From an uncultured Treponema sp. (GTDB taxonomy: Bacteria > Spirochaetota > Spirochaetia > Treponematales > Treponemataceae), in NCBI GenBank assembly GCA_946411505.1, contig CAMKEG010000006.1, positions 62,001 to 126,000 on the forward strand: a stretch of DNA of 64,000 bases, in the 5' to 3' direction. A model generated the notes under the pieces. The model had not been told where the DNA came from, made no database searches, and worked only from the letters and a program-made list of their open reading frames with translations. This document shows positions 8,038 through 16,088 of the stretch, piece after piece. The number at the start of each line of letters is the position of its first letter. The stretch's first letter is position 1. A program made the position numbers and the translations under genes.

Positions 8038-11000
8038 ATGCCTGGCTATAGCCAATTAAAAAAATTAAGCGAAACTGTTCTCAAATTAGGCAACGAAATA
8101 AAGCTGCGCGCCGAGCGCGGCGAAAAAGCCATTCCCGTATTAATTCCGGACACAATCGAAGACATTGACGACAGCCAGGATTTTGTCCTTGGAATGCCGG
8201 AAAAGCCTAAGCCTCCTGAGCCGGAACCGGAGCCGGATGCCGAGGAGGCCGCGCCTTCTGACTCGGAAGATTCGTCCTCTAGCGTAAGCGTCGACGACCT
8301 TTTGAGCGGCCTTTCCGCTGGCGGCGACGCCCCGGACTTGAGCGCCTTTGGCGGCTCCGGCGACGAAGCGAAAAAAAGCAAGGGCAAGGGCGCCAAAAGC
8401 AAAAAGGAAATCGTTCCTCCAAAAGAAAAGGAGCCTGAGCCTCCGCCGAAGCCTAAAGGAATAAGCGGCTCCGGCTATTCGGGCTTTGGCTTTGACGATG
8501 ACGGAAATTTGGAGGAGGGCGCCAAGGGCGACTCCAAGCTGGACATAGCGGCCTTGATGGGCGGCGCGGGAAAGAAGCCCGCCCCGTCAAGCGCGGCCAC
8601 GGGCATCCCGGAGCTGGACGCGATACTGAATCCGCCAAAAGCGGCTCCTTCAAGCGGAGCCACCGGCATTCCGGAGCTTGACGCTATATTGAATCCCAAA
8701 AAAGAGGAGCCGCCTGTTCCGCCGCCCGAGCCTGTCCAAGAGGCCGAGCCGATTGAGGAGCTTGACGGCGAGCCGCTTCCGTCCGCGCCCGAGCCTGAAA
8801 GCGTCAAGGCGCAAGAGATTGACTTTGGGGATTTGGACGAGATTGCGGTCGAGGACTACGCTCCGCCCAAAGCGGAGGATTCCTCATCCGACATGGACGC
8901 GGCCGCCCTTTTTGGCGACAACGTTGAGGACTTTGAAATGCCTGACGGCATGGGCGCGGGCAAGGAAAAGCCCAAGCCTGTTTTCAAGCCGCTCCCTGTC
9001 GAAGACGACCTCGCTATTTTAAAGCCGGACATTTTTACGGACAATCCTGTCAGCAAGGAAAATCCGCCTTATTACGTGACCGCGCCTTACGGAAAGTTGC
9101 CCGAGCAGCCCGCGCCAAAAGCCGGGGAAGCGGAGGCTGCGAAAAAAGACGCGCCCACGGAAGAATTCTCGTCCATTGACGGAATCGAAGTGGAAGATTT
9201 TTCTCCGGCGGAAGACGCGGCGGCCCAAGATGTTTCCGCTATTGACGACATTCCAGTTTCCGACGACATTCCCGCTGTAGACGAAGTTCCAACTGTCGAC
9301 GAAATTCCCGCCGCGGAAGATTTCGCGCTTCCAGACGACATGGCTTTGGACGTTCCCGCGGAGGAGACGTCCGCTCCTGACGCGGGCTCCGTGGACTTTA
9401 ACATGGACGACATTCCGCCGCTTGACGACTTGGCGCCTTTGGACGAGGCCCCCTTGGCGGAAGAAGCCCCGGTTGCGGAAGAAGCGGCTCCGGCGGACGA
9501 AACGCCGGCCGTGGAGGATGTTCCTGTCGCGGAAGACGCGGCGGCCCAAGACGTTCCCGCTATTGACGATGTTCCCGCTGTAGACGATGTTCCAACTGTC
9601 GACGAAATTCCCGCCGCGGACGACGTTCAAGCCATCGACGACATTCCCGCCGCGGAAGATTTCGCGCTTCCAGACGACATGGCCTTGGACGTTCCCGCCG
9701 ACGAAGCTTCCGCTCCTGACGCGGGCTCCGTGGACTTCAACATGGACGACATTCCGCCGCTTGACGACTTGGCGGAAGAAGCTCCTGTCGCGGAAGACGC
9801 CGCTCCCGCGGACGAAACGTCCGCCTCTGACGCGCCCGCCGTTGACTTTGACATGGACGGCCTTGACTTTGGCAGCGACAAAGAATTTGAGGGCGGCCCG
9901 TCGATAGACTTGAACATGGACTTGCCCGAAGAGATTGGCGAAGTTCCTCCGGAAGTTTCATCGATGGACACGGACACGGACACGGAGGGCGGCGGACTTG
10001 AGGATTCCGCGCCTGAGGCCGATGCCGAGGCGCAAGCCTCCGGCGAAGAGGCCGCTCCCGATTTTGGCGACATGGATTTGGGCGGAGAGGGCGTTCAAGT
10101 TCCTGACGACGCCGTCGAGGCTCCAAAAGGCGACGAGGACATATTCAACACTGACGGAATGGACTTCGCCTCCTTCGACATGCCGGACTCTTTTGCTTCG
10201 GAGAAAGGCGCTCCGGCCGCAGAAGACGGCGCCCTGCCAGGCGAAAGCGTCGGCGAGCCTGACGAGGCCACTTCCAGCGCGCTTGACGGCTTTGACATAC
10301 AGGACACTGACAGCCAGCTTTCAAAGGCCAGCGACGACTTCGCGCTGGAAGGAAGCGGCGACGACTTTAGCATTCCGGGCTTTTCGGAAGAGGGCGCCGA
10401 TCCTTACGCCAACGACGGAAAGAAGGGCGGCCTGGACCAAGTTGACTTTTCCGGCGCCGTCACCGGCGACGGAAAGCAAAGAACTTCCCTGACCGAAGAC
10501 GAATACGAGAAATTCAAAAAGAACCTCCGCGACTATCCTCTTAACGTGCGCATCGCCGTTGAGGACATGATCGCTAAAAACGAGTTTACCGACGAAGTTG
10601 TTTTTGAAGTAATCGAAAAAATATTGAAGAAGGTTACGGCCAGGCAGCTTGCGGGGCATTTGGAAAAAATGCTCGACATCAGCCTGCCCGTTCCCCGCGA
10701 CTACGAGCGCCGAAGCGCCGAAGAATACGAGGCTTACAAGGCTTCCTTCGCCTATCAGTTGAAGAGCAGAATTCTTCCGGCCGTCATCATCGGCGTTTTT
10801 GCCGCGATGATTTTGTTCTGCCTTGGCTATTTGGGCCACCGCTTTGTCTACAAGCCCTTGATGGCGGAAAAGCTTTACAAGGAAGGCTACGTTCTCATTG
10901 AGCATGACGAGTTCCCCTTGTCAAAGGACAAATTTGACGAGGCCCTAAAATACAAGTCAAAGAAAAAATGGTTCTTCAAGTACGCCCGCGCCTACCGCGG

Positions 11001-12471
11001 CAAAAAGCAGTACGATTTGTCGGAGCTTTTCTACAAGAACATTTTAAAGCGCTTCAACCACGACAAGCAGGCCGGCCTTGAATACGCCCAAATGGAAGTC
11101 GATGACTTGGCCAACTACGAGCTTGCCGAAGAAATTTTAAAGCGCGAAGTTTTGGACAACCATGTCAACGATCCTGACGGAATTTTGGCCTTGGGCGACA
11201 CATACCTTGAATGGGCCAGCGAAAAGGAGCCGGCGAAATTTGAGGACGCCTACCAGACTTACTCAAAGCTTCAGCAATTGTACGGCTCCAAGAATCCCAA
11301 CTTGTACCAGAGCCGCTTCTTGCGCTACAACATTCGCACCGACCAGTTGAGAAACGTTTTGGAGTTGAAGGAATTCTTCTACGGCCAAGGCGAAAAGTCG
11401 CTGGGCGCCTCCGACTGGACGGAACTGAGCGGCTACCTTATGGACAAGCAGTACGGCGAGCTTCCCGCCGAGCAAGAATTCTTGCGCGATAAAATAGAAG
11501 ACGTGCGCGACATGATTTTGTTCGCGGTAAAGGCCGCTCCCGAAGAGCCTGTGGCCAACTACAATTTGTCCCGCTACTTTGTCCAAGTCGGCGACCACGA
11601 CAAGGCCAAGAAGTCGCTTGCCATGACCGAAAAATATTTTAACAAGGCCGTCAATTTGCGCAAGCGCGCCCTTTACATGCAGTTGAACAACTACAGGCTT
11701 TTGGGCGAGGAATACCTTTACGACCGCGAATACTTGCTGGCCAGAAAAACTTTGAACGACGGCTTGCGCCTTTTTGAAAGCAAAAAACGGCAGAGCAATC
11801 TTGAGTCCGACAAAAATGTCGGCGTGATGTATTCCGACATGGGCAACCTTGACTACTTTATTTCCGGAGACTTGGAAGCCGCCAGAATGAATTACCAAAA
11901 TTCAATCGACAACAAGAACGACACGCCCTCAATCCGCTACAGGGTGGGCTACATCGACTACTCCAACGACGATTACCAAAACGCCTTGAGCAACTTCATC
12001 AAGGCCAGCCAGCAAGTGACCGACGACTCGCACTTGATGCTGGCCTTGGGAAACACGCTTTCCCTTAAGGACGACAATTACGCCGCGCAAGGCTACTACG
12101 ACCGCCTGCTTGAGAGGCTTGACTTGGTCCGCGAAAAATACGGAATCGTCTCGCCGCAGACAGACGAGCGCGCGGGCGACATGGTTGAAACTTACATGAA
12201 GGCGTCCAACAATTTGGGCGTCAGCCTTTTCCGCATCGCGCGGCAGAGCGGTTCCAGCTCAAAGAACGCCGCCTCGCTAGTGAACTTCCAAAACTCAATC
12301 CGCTACTACGACGCGCTCACAAGAAACCAAACGACGATGGTCCGCTTGCCCGGCAGCAACTTGGCCGAAATGAATTTGCGCTACGCCACAAATCCGTTCC
12401 CAAAATTTGAGCCGGAAATTTACACGGAAATTCCGCGTGTCCTTGACGGCGAAAAGGGTCTTGAGCAGTGA
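8038..12471 (+). CDS. Large acidic, single-pass TPR protein; possible periplasmic flagellar collar protein
   Basis: A 1477-residue protein in three parts. Residues 1-55 are helical (MPGYSQLKKLSETVLKLGNE). Residues about 55-820 are low-complexity, very acidic and Pro/Ala-rich, with internal repeats (ATGIPELDAILNP twice; a long AEDAAAQDV...DIPPLDDLA unit twice). One membrane helix lies at about 912-932 (ILPAVIIGVFAAMILFCLGY). Residues about 940-1477 carry TPR-like helical pairs, presumably periplasmic. This layout resembles the spirochaete flagellar collar protein FlcA (Borrelia BB0326), which has an N-terminal cytoplasmic part, a membrane helix and periplasmic TPRs; that assignment is inference. 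RBS is weak (TAGGG, 1 nt gap). It overlaps the next gene by 4 bp (GTGA), suggesting translational coupling. Confidence 0.6.
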   Translation: MPGYSQLKKLSETVLKLGNEIKLRAERGEKAIPVLIPDTIEDIDDSQDFVLGMPEKPKPPEPEPEPDAEEAAPSDSEDSSSSVSVDDLLSGLSAGGDAPDLSAFGGSGDEAKKSKGKGAKSKKEIVPPKEKEPEPPPKPKGISGSGYSGFGFDDDGNLEEGAKGDSKLDIAALMGGAGKKPAPSSAATGIPELDAILNPPKAAPSSGATGIPELDAILNPKKEEPPVPPPEPVQEAEPIEELDGEPLPSAPEPESVKAQEIDFGDLDEIAVEDYAPPKAEDSSSDMDAAALFGDNVEDFEMPDGMGAGKEKPKPVFKPLPVEDDLAILKPDIFTDNPVSKENPPYYVTAPYGKLPEQPAPKAGEAEAAKKDAPTEEFSSIDGIEVEDFSPAEDAAAQDVSAIDDIPVSDDIPAVDEVPTVDEIPAAEDFALPDDMALDVPAEETSAPDAGSVDFNMDDIPPLDDLAPLDEAPLAEEAPVAEEAAPADETPAVEDVPVAEDAAAQDVPAIDDVPAVDDVPTVDEIPAADDVQAIDDIPAAEDFALPDDMALDVPADEASAPDAGSVDFNMDDIPPLDDLAEEAPVAEDAAPADETSASDAPAVDFDMDGLDFGSDKEFEGGPSIDLNMDLPEEIGEVPPEVSSMDTDTDTEGGGLEDSAPEADAEAQASGEEAAPDFGDMDLGGEGVQVPDDAVEAPKGDEDIFNTDGMDFASFDMPDSFASEKGAPAAEDGALPGESVGEPDEATSSALDGFDIQDTDSQLSKASDDFALEGSGDDFSIPGFSEEGADPYANDGKKGGLDQVDFSGAVTGDGKQRTSLTEDEYEKFKKNLRDYPLNVRIAVEDMIAKNEFTDEVVFEVIEKILKKVTARQLAGHLEKMLDISLPVPRDYERRSAEEYEAYKASFAYQLKSRILPAVIIGVFAAMILFCLGYLGHRFVYKPLMAEKLYKEGYVLIEHDEFPLSKDKFDEALKYKSKKKWFFKYARAYRGKKQYDLSELFYKNILKRFNHDKQAGLEYAQMEVDDLANYELAEEILKREVLDNHVNDPDGILALGDTYLEWASEKEPAKFEDAYQTYSKLQQLYGSKNPNLYQSRFLRYNIRTDQLRNVLELKEFFYGQGEKSLGASDWTELSGYLMDKQYGELPAEQEFLRDKIEDVRDMILFAVKAAPEEPVANYNLSRYFVQVGDHDKAKKSLAMTEKYFNKAVNLRKRALYMQLNNYRLLGEEYLYDREYLLARKTLNDGLRLFESKKRQSNLESDKNVGVMYSDMGNLDYFISGDLEAARMNYQNSIDNKNDTPSIRYRVGYIDYSNDDYQNALSNFIKASQQVTDDSHLMLALGNTLSLKDDNYAAQGYYDRLLERLDLVREKYGIVSPQTDERAGDMVETYMKASNNLGVSLFRIARQSGSSSKNAASLVNFQNSIRYYDALTRNQTTMVRLPGSNLAEMNLRYATNPFPKFEPEIYTEIPRVLDGEKGLEQ
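9208..9780 (+). repeat. In-frame tandem duplication inside the acidic domain
   Basis: Two copies of a unit of roughly 250-260 bp, starting at 9208 and 9529 (GCGGAAGACGCGGCGGCCCA at both), near-identical at the nucleotide level, with the second carrying an extra 18 bp. Both encode runs of IDD-P/VDE-P dipeptide-like repeats ending DIPPLDDLA. Length differences between strains are likely through recombination. Confidence 0.8.
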
Positions 12472-13085
12472 AAATATACTGTCCGTATGTCGGCGTTTTA
12501 TGGAAGCGGCGGCTTATAGTCCTGTACAAAGAGATTTTCAGAAAGTCCATCCATTTGTGCTCGGCGCTTGTGCCCTTGGCGCTTCATTTTTTTTATAAGA
12601 CCACAATCGCGCTTTTGTTCGCCGCGGCGGCCCTTTATTCAGTCAGCCAAATAATGTCCTTGCATGGGAAAAAAATTCCATTGATTTCCGACATAACCGA
12701 CATGGCCGCGCGCGAACGCGACCGGGGAAAATTTGTTTTGGGCCCTTTGACCCTTGTTTTGGGAATCGCCTGCGCCGCGCTTTTATGGGAAGGGCAGGCC
12801 GCGACCGCTGGAATTTTGGCCTTGGCCTTTGGCGACGGCTTGGCCAGCCTTGCCGGAAAAATTTTTGGAAACCTTCACATACCGCGCACCGGGGGAAAGA
12901 CTTGCGCCGGAAGCCTTATGTGCTTGACCGCGATTTTCATTTCGTCGTTCTTGGTTTTGGGACGGGCGGACGCGGCCTTGGCCTTGGCGCTTTGCGGAAT
13001 GTTCGTGGAGGTTTTGCCGTTGAAGGACTTTGACAATCTTTTGATTCCGCTTTTGCTTGGCGGCCTTGCCCAATCCTTTCAATAA
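12468..13085 (+). CDS. SEC59/DGK1/VTE5-type lipid alcohol kinase homologue
   Basis: A 205-residue polytopic membrane protein. It opens with FRKSIHLCSALVPLALHFF, the R-K-x-x-H segment typical of the dolichol/phytol/diacylglycerol kinase (CTP-dependent) family, and has GDGLASLAGKIFG and RTGGKTCAGSL, matching the family's conserved loops. Relatives phosphorylate long-chain lipid alcohols or diacylglycerol using CTP in the membrane; the substrate here is unknown. The start is a GTG at 12468 overlapping the stop of the TPR gene by 4 bp, so the two are co-translated. It converges on the next gene, with a 7-bp overlap of the 3' ends. Confidence 0.7.
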   Translation: MKIYCPYVGVLWKRRLIVLYKEIFRKSIHLCSALVPLALHFFYKTTIALLFAAAALYSVSQIMSLHGKKIPLISDITDMAARERDRGKFVLGPLTLVLGIACAALLWEGQAATAGILALAFGDGLASLAGKIFGNLHIPRTGGKTCAGSLMCLTAIFISSFLVLGRADAALALALCGMFVEVLPLKDFDNLLIPLLLGGLAQSFQ

Positions 13086-13894
13086 TAAAGCTTGTGCAAG
13101 TTGTTGAAGTAGCGGAATGTTCCGAAGAAGAGCAGGAAAGTTCCGGGAATGGCGGCGGCCAAAATCGCGGCGCCGTTAAGAGTCAACAAGCCGGCCATTA
13201 CGCACATAACGTCCAGTCCCAGCCTTAAGTACAAGGGGTTTTCGTTTATGCGCGCGTTGACAGCGTATGAAATGAAGGAAAGAAGGGCCGTCAACGCGTA
13301 GTAAAGCGCCGCGAACAGGTGCCAGCCTATTTGTATGTTGAAGGCGGGCAGGATTTTAGTGGTGTTGACGGGAACCGAGCTGGCTATCGCCAGGGAAAAA
13401 ATCAACATGACCACAAAATGCCGCTCCGCGTTGAGGTTTTTCTTGGAGTCAAGGATTAAGGACGCGGCGAAAAGGCTTGTGAACGACAGGGTTCTGCCCC
13501 AAAACAAGGCCTTTCCGACGATGACCAAAAAGCTTGAAAAGGTGTCGCGGGATATTTCCAGAGGAATGCAGGGCCTTAGAAGCTCCGGAACGCAGCCCAT
13601 CAAAAAGAGGATGAAATAAGCGATTTCGTTTGACGGCGTTTTTTCAAAGCGCGCGTAGGCGTAAAAGGCGGCCGCGGGAATGTAGATTGCCATCGCGAGG
13701 GCCTCGAAGAAGAGGACCCAAATGTTGTTTGTCCAAAACGAAAAGTTTCCCCTGGGAAATTCGTAACTAAAATGGGGCTTCGCGTTTATAATTATGTTGA
13801 GTTTATATAGATAATAAAGCAGCGCGGCGGAACAAATAGCCAAAAACAATGTGGAAAAGGTGAGGGTCAAGTTGTTTCGCGCTTTTAAGGTCAT
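13079..13894 (-). CDS. Polytopic membrane protein of unknown function
   Basis: A 271-residue protein with about seven hydrophobic segments (for example LTFSTLFLAICSAALLYYLY near residues 10-30, WVLFFEALAMAIYIPAAAFY near 60-80, and a last pair near 215-260). I recognise no family motif. The seven-helix layout resembles the 7TM sensor modules in front of spirochaete cyclase domains, but no output domain is attached. Minus strand, alone, 3' end overlapping that of the kinase-like gene. The ATG has no Shine-Dalgarno; a -10 box ends 6 nt before it, so the mRNA is probably leaderless. Confidence 0.6.
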   Translation of the reverse strand: MTLKARNNLTLTFSTLFLAICSAALLYYLYKLNIIINAKPHFSYEFPRGNFSFWTNNIWVLFFEALAMAIYIPAAAFYAYARFEKTPSNEIAYFILFLMGCVPELLRPCIPLEISRDTFSSFLVIVGKALFWGRTLSFTSLFAASLILDSKKNLNAERHFVVMLIFSLAIASSVPVNTTKILPAFNIQIGWHLFAALYYALTALLSFISYAVNARINENPLYLRLGLDVMCVMAGLLTLNGAAILAAAIPGTFLLFFGTFRYFNNLHKLYY

Positions 13895-13900
13895 GCCAAC

Positions 13901-13929
13901 ATTATATAATTTTGCTATTTTTTGCTCAA
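13901..13929 (-). promoter_or_regulatory. Promoter giving a leaderless mRNA for the 13894 gene
   Basis: On the minus strand TTGAGC (13929-13924), 17-nt spacer, TATAAT (13906-13901), then 6 nt to the ATG at 13894. Transcription would start at or within a base or two of the start codon. Confidence 0.75.
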
Positions 13930-13953
13930 GATGTTTTTTTTATTTGCCGATAA
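13926..13953 (+). promoter_or_regulatory. Possible sigma-28 (FliA) promoter of the DUF2259 gene
   Basis: An exact GCCGATAA (13946-13953), the sigma-28 -10 consensus, with a weak -35 (TCAA at 13926-13929) 16 nt upstream. It overlaps the -35 of the divergent promoter at 13901-13929. Inference from sequence only. Confidence 0.4.
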
Positions 13954-13973
13954 TTTAAGTAAGGAAGGGAAAG

Positions 13974-14669
13974 ATGAAGAAAGCGCTGATTGCAGGATTA
14001 ATTTTCATTGCGGCCGGAATATCTTTTGCCGGCGATGCCGCTGCATTCAAAGACATTGGTTTCTCTAGCGACGGAAAAATTTATGTTTTCGGTCAATACG
14101 GCAAGACTGACGTCAAATATCAGCCTTACGCGGAAATTTATACAATCGATGTTGAAAAGAACGAGTATGTTCCCGGCGGCGTGTACAAGAACCTTGAGGA
14201 CAATTCCTTGCGAAGCGGAAGCCAGGTCTACGAAGACTTGCTGGCCAAGCACTTCCTTGACTTGAATAAGTACAATTGCAAAAGCGCCTCCGTTGACGAC
14301 GTTATTTATGTTTTGGAAAGCGAAAGCAAAAAAGGCGTTGACGAGATTGAGTTTAAGAATTACGGCGACAACGGCGAGTCAAAGCGCTTGACTTACAATG
14401 TGCGCCTTGTTCCGACTTTCTACGGCTGGGGCAAGGACTTGCGCTCAAGCTTTTACATTGACGTGAACGTCCGCGACAACAGCGGCAACAGCGTTCAGTC
14501 TTACACCGTAGGCTCGCCGGACATAAAGAGAAAGGGCGTGAGCGCCTATAAGATTGTCCGCATTTTCAGGGACTCGGCCAAAAGCGGCTTGGTGTTTGTT
14601 GTTGAAAAAACTGTAGAGGACTCTACCGGCACCTCCATCCGGTACATGGTCGAAACAGTTAGATTATAA
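13974..14669 (+). CDS. Secreted protein, DUF2259-like
   Basis: A 231-residue exported protein with a clear signal peptide (MKKALIAGLIFIAAGISFAG, cleavage likely after SFA or GDA near residues 18-23). The mature part begins AAFKDIGFSSDGKIYVFGQY and contains AEIYTIDVEKNEYV, which I match to the predicted secreted DUF2259 family of spirochaetes; biochemical role unknown. RBS AAGGAAGGG 6 nt before the ATG. Single gene, followed by a cluster of hairpins. The upstream GCCGATAA box raises the possibility of co-regulation with motility genes. Confidence 0.7.
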   Translation: MKKALIAGLIFIAAGISFAGDAAAFKDIGFSSDGKIYVFGQYGKTDVKYQPYAEIYTIDVEKNEYVPGGVYKNLEDNSLRSGSQVYEDLLAKHFLDLNKYNCKSASVDDVIYVLESESKKGVDEIEFKNYGDNGESKRLTYNVRLVPTFYGWGKDLRSSFYIDVNVRDNSGNSVQSYTVGSPDIKRKGVSAYKIVRIFRDSAKSGLVFVVEKTVEDSTGTSIRYMVETVRL

Positions 14670-14733
14670 AAAAAAGTCTGAAAGAATTCCTTCGTTTTCA
14701 ACCGTCGGATTTTTTCAAAAACCTCCTGTGTTA

Positions 14734-14805
14734 GGTTGGCAGCCCCAACCGAAAACCGCGCGGCGCAAACTTGTGTGAGAGAGTTTGTGTCACGCGGTTT
14801 TTTTT
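14734..14805 (+). terminator. Paired hairpins with T8, terminator of the DUF2259 gene
   Basis: First a small hairpin GGTTGG / CCAACC (14734-14750), then AACCGCG (14754-14760) pairing with CGCGGTT (14793-14799) around an inner GCGCAAACT / AGTTTGTGT pair, ending in eight T (14798-14805). It lies 65-135 nt after the stop codon. Confidence 0.65.
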
Positions 14806-14806
14806 A

Positions 14807-14891
14807 TTGCGGCGCGACAATCTTGTTCGCGCCGCAAAAGGAACGAGTCAAGGCCTTGGGCGAAGCGCGCCTTGACCGTTCCTATTTTTTT
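14807..14891 (+). terminator. Two further hairpins; convergent-gene terminator
   Basis: TTGCGGCGCGA pairs perfectly with TCGCGCCGCAA (14807-14837). Directly after it, AGGAACG-GTCAAGG pairs with CCTTGAC-CGTTCCT (14839-14883), followed by seven T (14885-14891). The second arm overlaps the stop codon of the minus-strand gene ending at 14882, so it probably separates the two convergent genes. Confidence 0.6.
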
Positions 14892-15976
14892 ACGGAGGCG
14901 GAATACGCGCTTTGGGCGACTTCCCAATCGTATTTGGACGAGATTTTTCCGTTGTCCGCCCGCGCGCTTGTTTTTCTGACAAGGGGCCTTGTCGGGGACA
15001 TTTTGTTGTTTTGGTCGTTGGCCAGAACAGAGTTTTCCGCGCTCGCGTTTCCTTCCCAGACCTTGTCTTTGACGGCGCGCTCAAGGGCTTCCGACAAATT
15101 CCATTTTGTCTCAAAGTTTGCTTCCAAGGAAAAATAGCTTAAGGCGTCAATCGTCTTGTTGGAATTTCTGTCGCGCAAAAGCAGAACGTCGTTTTTTGAA
15201 TGCACGGAAGACGTTCCGGCGTTAAAGAACAAGTCCCGCCTTTTGGACGAGGAGCGGCCGGTCTTTGCGAGCGACAAGTCGCTTCCCAATTCGTCGACGC
15301 AGTCCGCTTCGTTGGCGGTGGGCTTTAGGTGCAGCGTTATTTCGTCGCCGGCCTTTACTTCCACGTTGGGCAAGGGGTATTCCGCCTTGTTGGCCGCGCA
15401 GTAAAGGTCAATGCCAAAGAGGTTTCCGTCCTGAAGCGCCCTTATGATTGCGTACGGGCTTTCGGGATTCACGCCGGTCTTTCCCTTGTAGGGCGAGGGC
15501 TGGACTTCAACCAAGACGCAGCGGGGAAGCCTTTCGTTGAAGCCGTCAAAGGGCAGCGCGAATGTCAATGTGTTTCCGCGCTCGTCCTTTATCTCGCTGA
15601 ACAGTTGGTAGCGCTGGCCCAGCTTGGGCTTTTCCTCAAAGACGTAGACGGCCGAGCACTTGTCGGGCGACATCGCTGCCCTTGCCTTGATTGGATTTTC
15701 GGCGGCGACGTCAATCGAAGCCCTTTGCCCCGCGTCCAGTTTTGTCACAGAGGCCGACTGCACGCTCACTGCCTTTGAAAAGTCCACTTCAATCGAAGTC
15801 GCGTTCAAAATCGAAACGCCTTTGATTTGCGGACTTTCCTCGGCGCCCAGCGCTTGGATTCCTTGGCTTGTAAGTTGGCAGGACGCGTGGCAAACGCAAA
15901 GCAAGGCCGCCGCCAGTATGATTCCCGCGAACATCAAGCATTCTAGGAAGCCAAAAGATTTTTTTTCTTTTTTCAT
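14882..15976 (-). CDS. Secreted protein with lamin-tail-like domain
   Basis: A 364-residue exported protein. A charged start (MKKEKKS) is followed by a long hydrophobic segment (about residues 8-32, CLMFAGIILAAALLCVCHAS) that may be a signal peptide or anchor; a Cys occurs at its end (HASC), so lipidation is possible. Then SILNATSIEVDFSKAVSVQSA (bacterial Ig-like) about residues 55-150, and CVLVEVQPSPYKGK ... NDVLLLRDRNSNKTIDAL (about 160-300), which resembles a lamin-tail domain as found in secreted spirochaete proteins. The C-terminus is polar. I start at 15976 because GGAGGAAC precedes it; an earlier in-frame ATG at 16009 lacks one. Function unknown. Confidence 0.6.
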   Translation of the reverse strand: MKKEKKSFGFLECLMFAGIILAAALLCVCHASCQLTSQGIQALGAEESPQIKGVSILNATSIEVDFSKAVSVQSASVTKLDAGQRASIDVAAENPIKARAAMSPDKCSAVYVFEEKPKLGQRYQLFSEIKDERGNTLTFALPFDGFNERLPRCVLVEVQPSPYKGKTGVNPESPYAIIRALQDGNLFGIDLYCAANKAEYPLPNVEVKAGDEITLHLKPTANEADCVDELGSDLSLAKTGRSSSKRRDLFFNAGTSSVHSKNDVLLLRDRNSNKTIDALSYFSLEANFETKWNLSEALERAVKDKVWEGNASAENSVLANDQNNKMSPTRPLVRKTSARADNGKISSKYDWEVAQSAYSASVKK

Positions 15977-16049
15977 TGTTCCTCCATAAAAAAAATCTAT
16001 ATATATCATTGCGCTGTTTGTCGTTTTTTTAGCGGTTTTTTGAAAAAAG

Positions 16050-16078
16050 TTGAATTTTTTTTATATTTTTAGTATAAT
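16050..16078 (+). promoter_or_regulatory. Promoter giving a near-leaderless mRNA for the U32 gene
   Basis: TTGAAT (16050-16055), 17-nt spacer, TATAAT (16073-16078), then 10 nt to the ATG at 16089. No Shine-Dalgarno is present. A start 6-7 nt after the -10 leaves a leader of about 4 nt. Confidence 0.75.
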
Positions 16079-16088
16079 TTTTTGAATT

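Noticed and set aside
9019-9630. Long minus-strand frame opposite the acidic region, with a repetitive protein
   Set aside because: It mirrors the repeated GAC/GAA codons of the plus-strand gene, has no ribosome site, and its repeats are simply the complement of the duplicated segment.
14736-15137. Plus-strand frame of 133 codons
   Set aside because: It runs through four hairpins and then antisense to the secreted protein gene; no ribosome site or family pattern.
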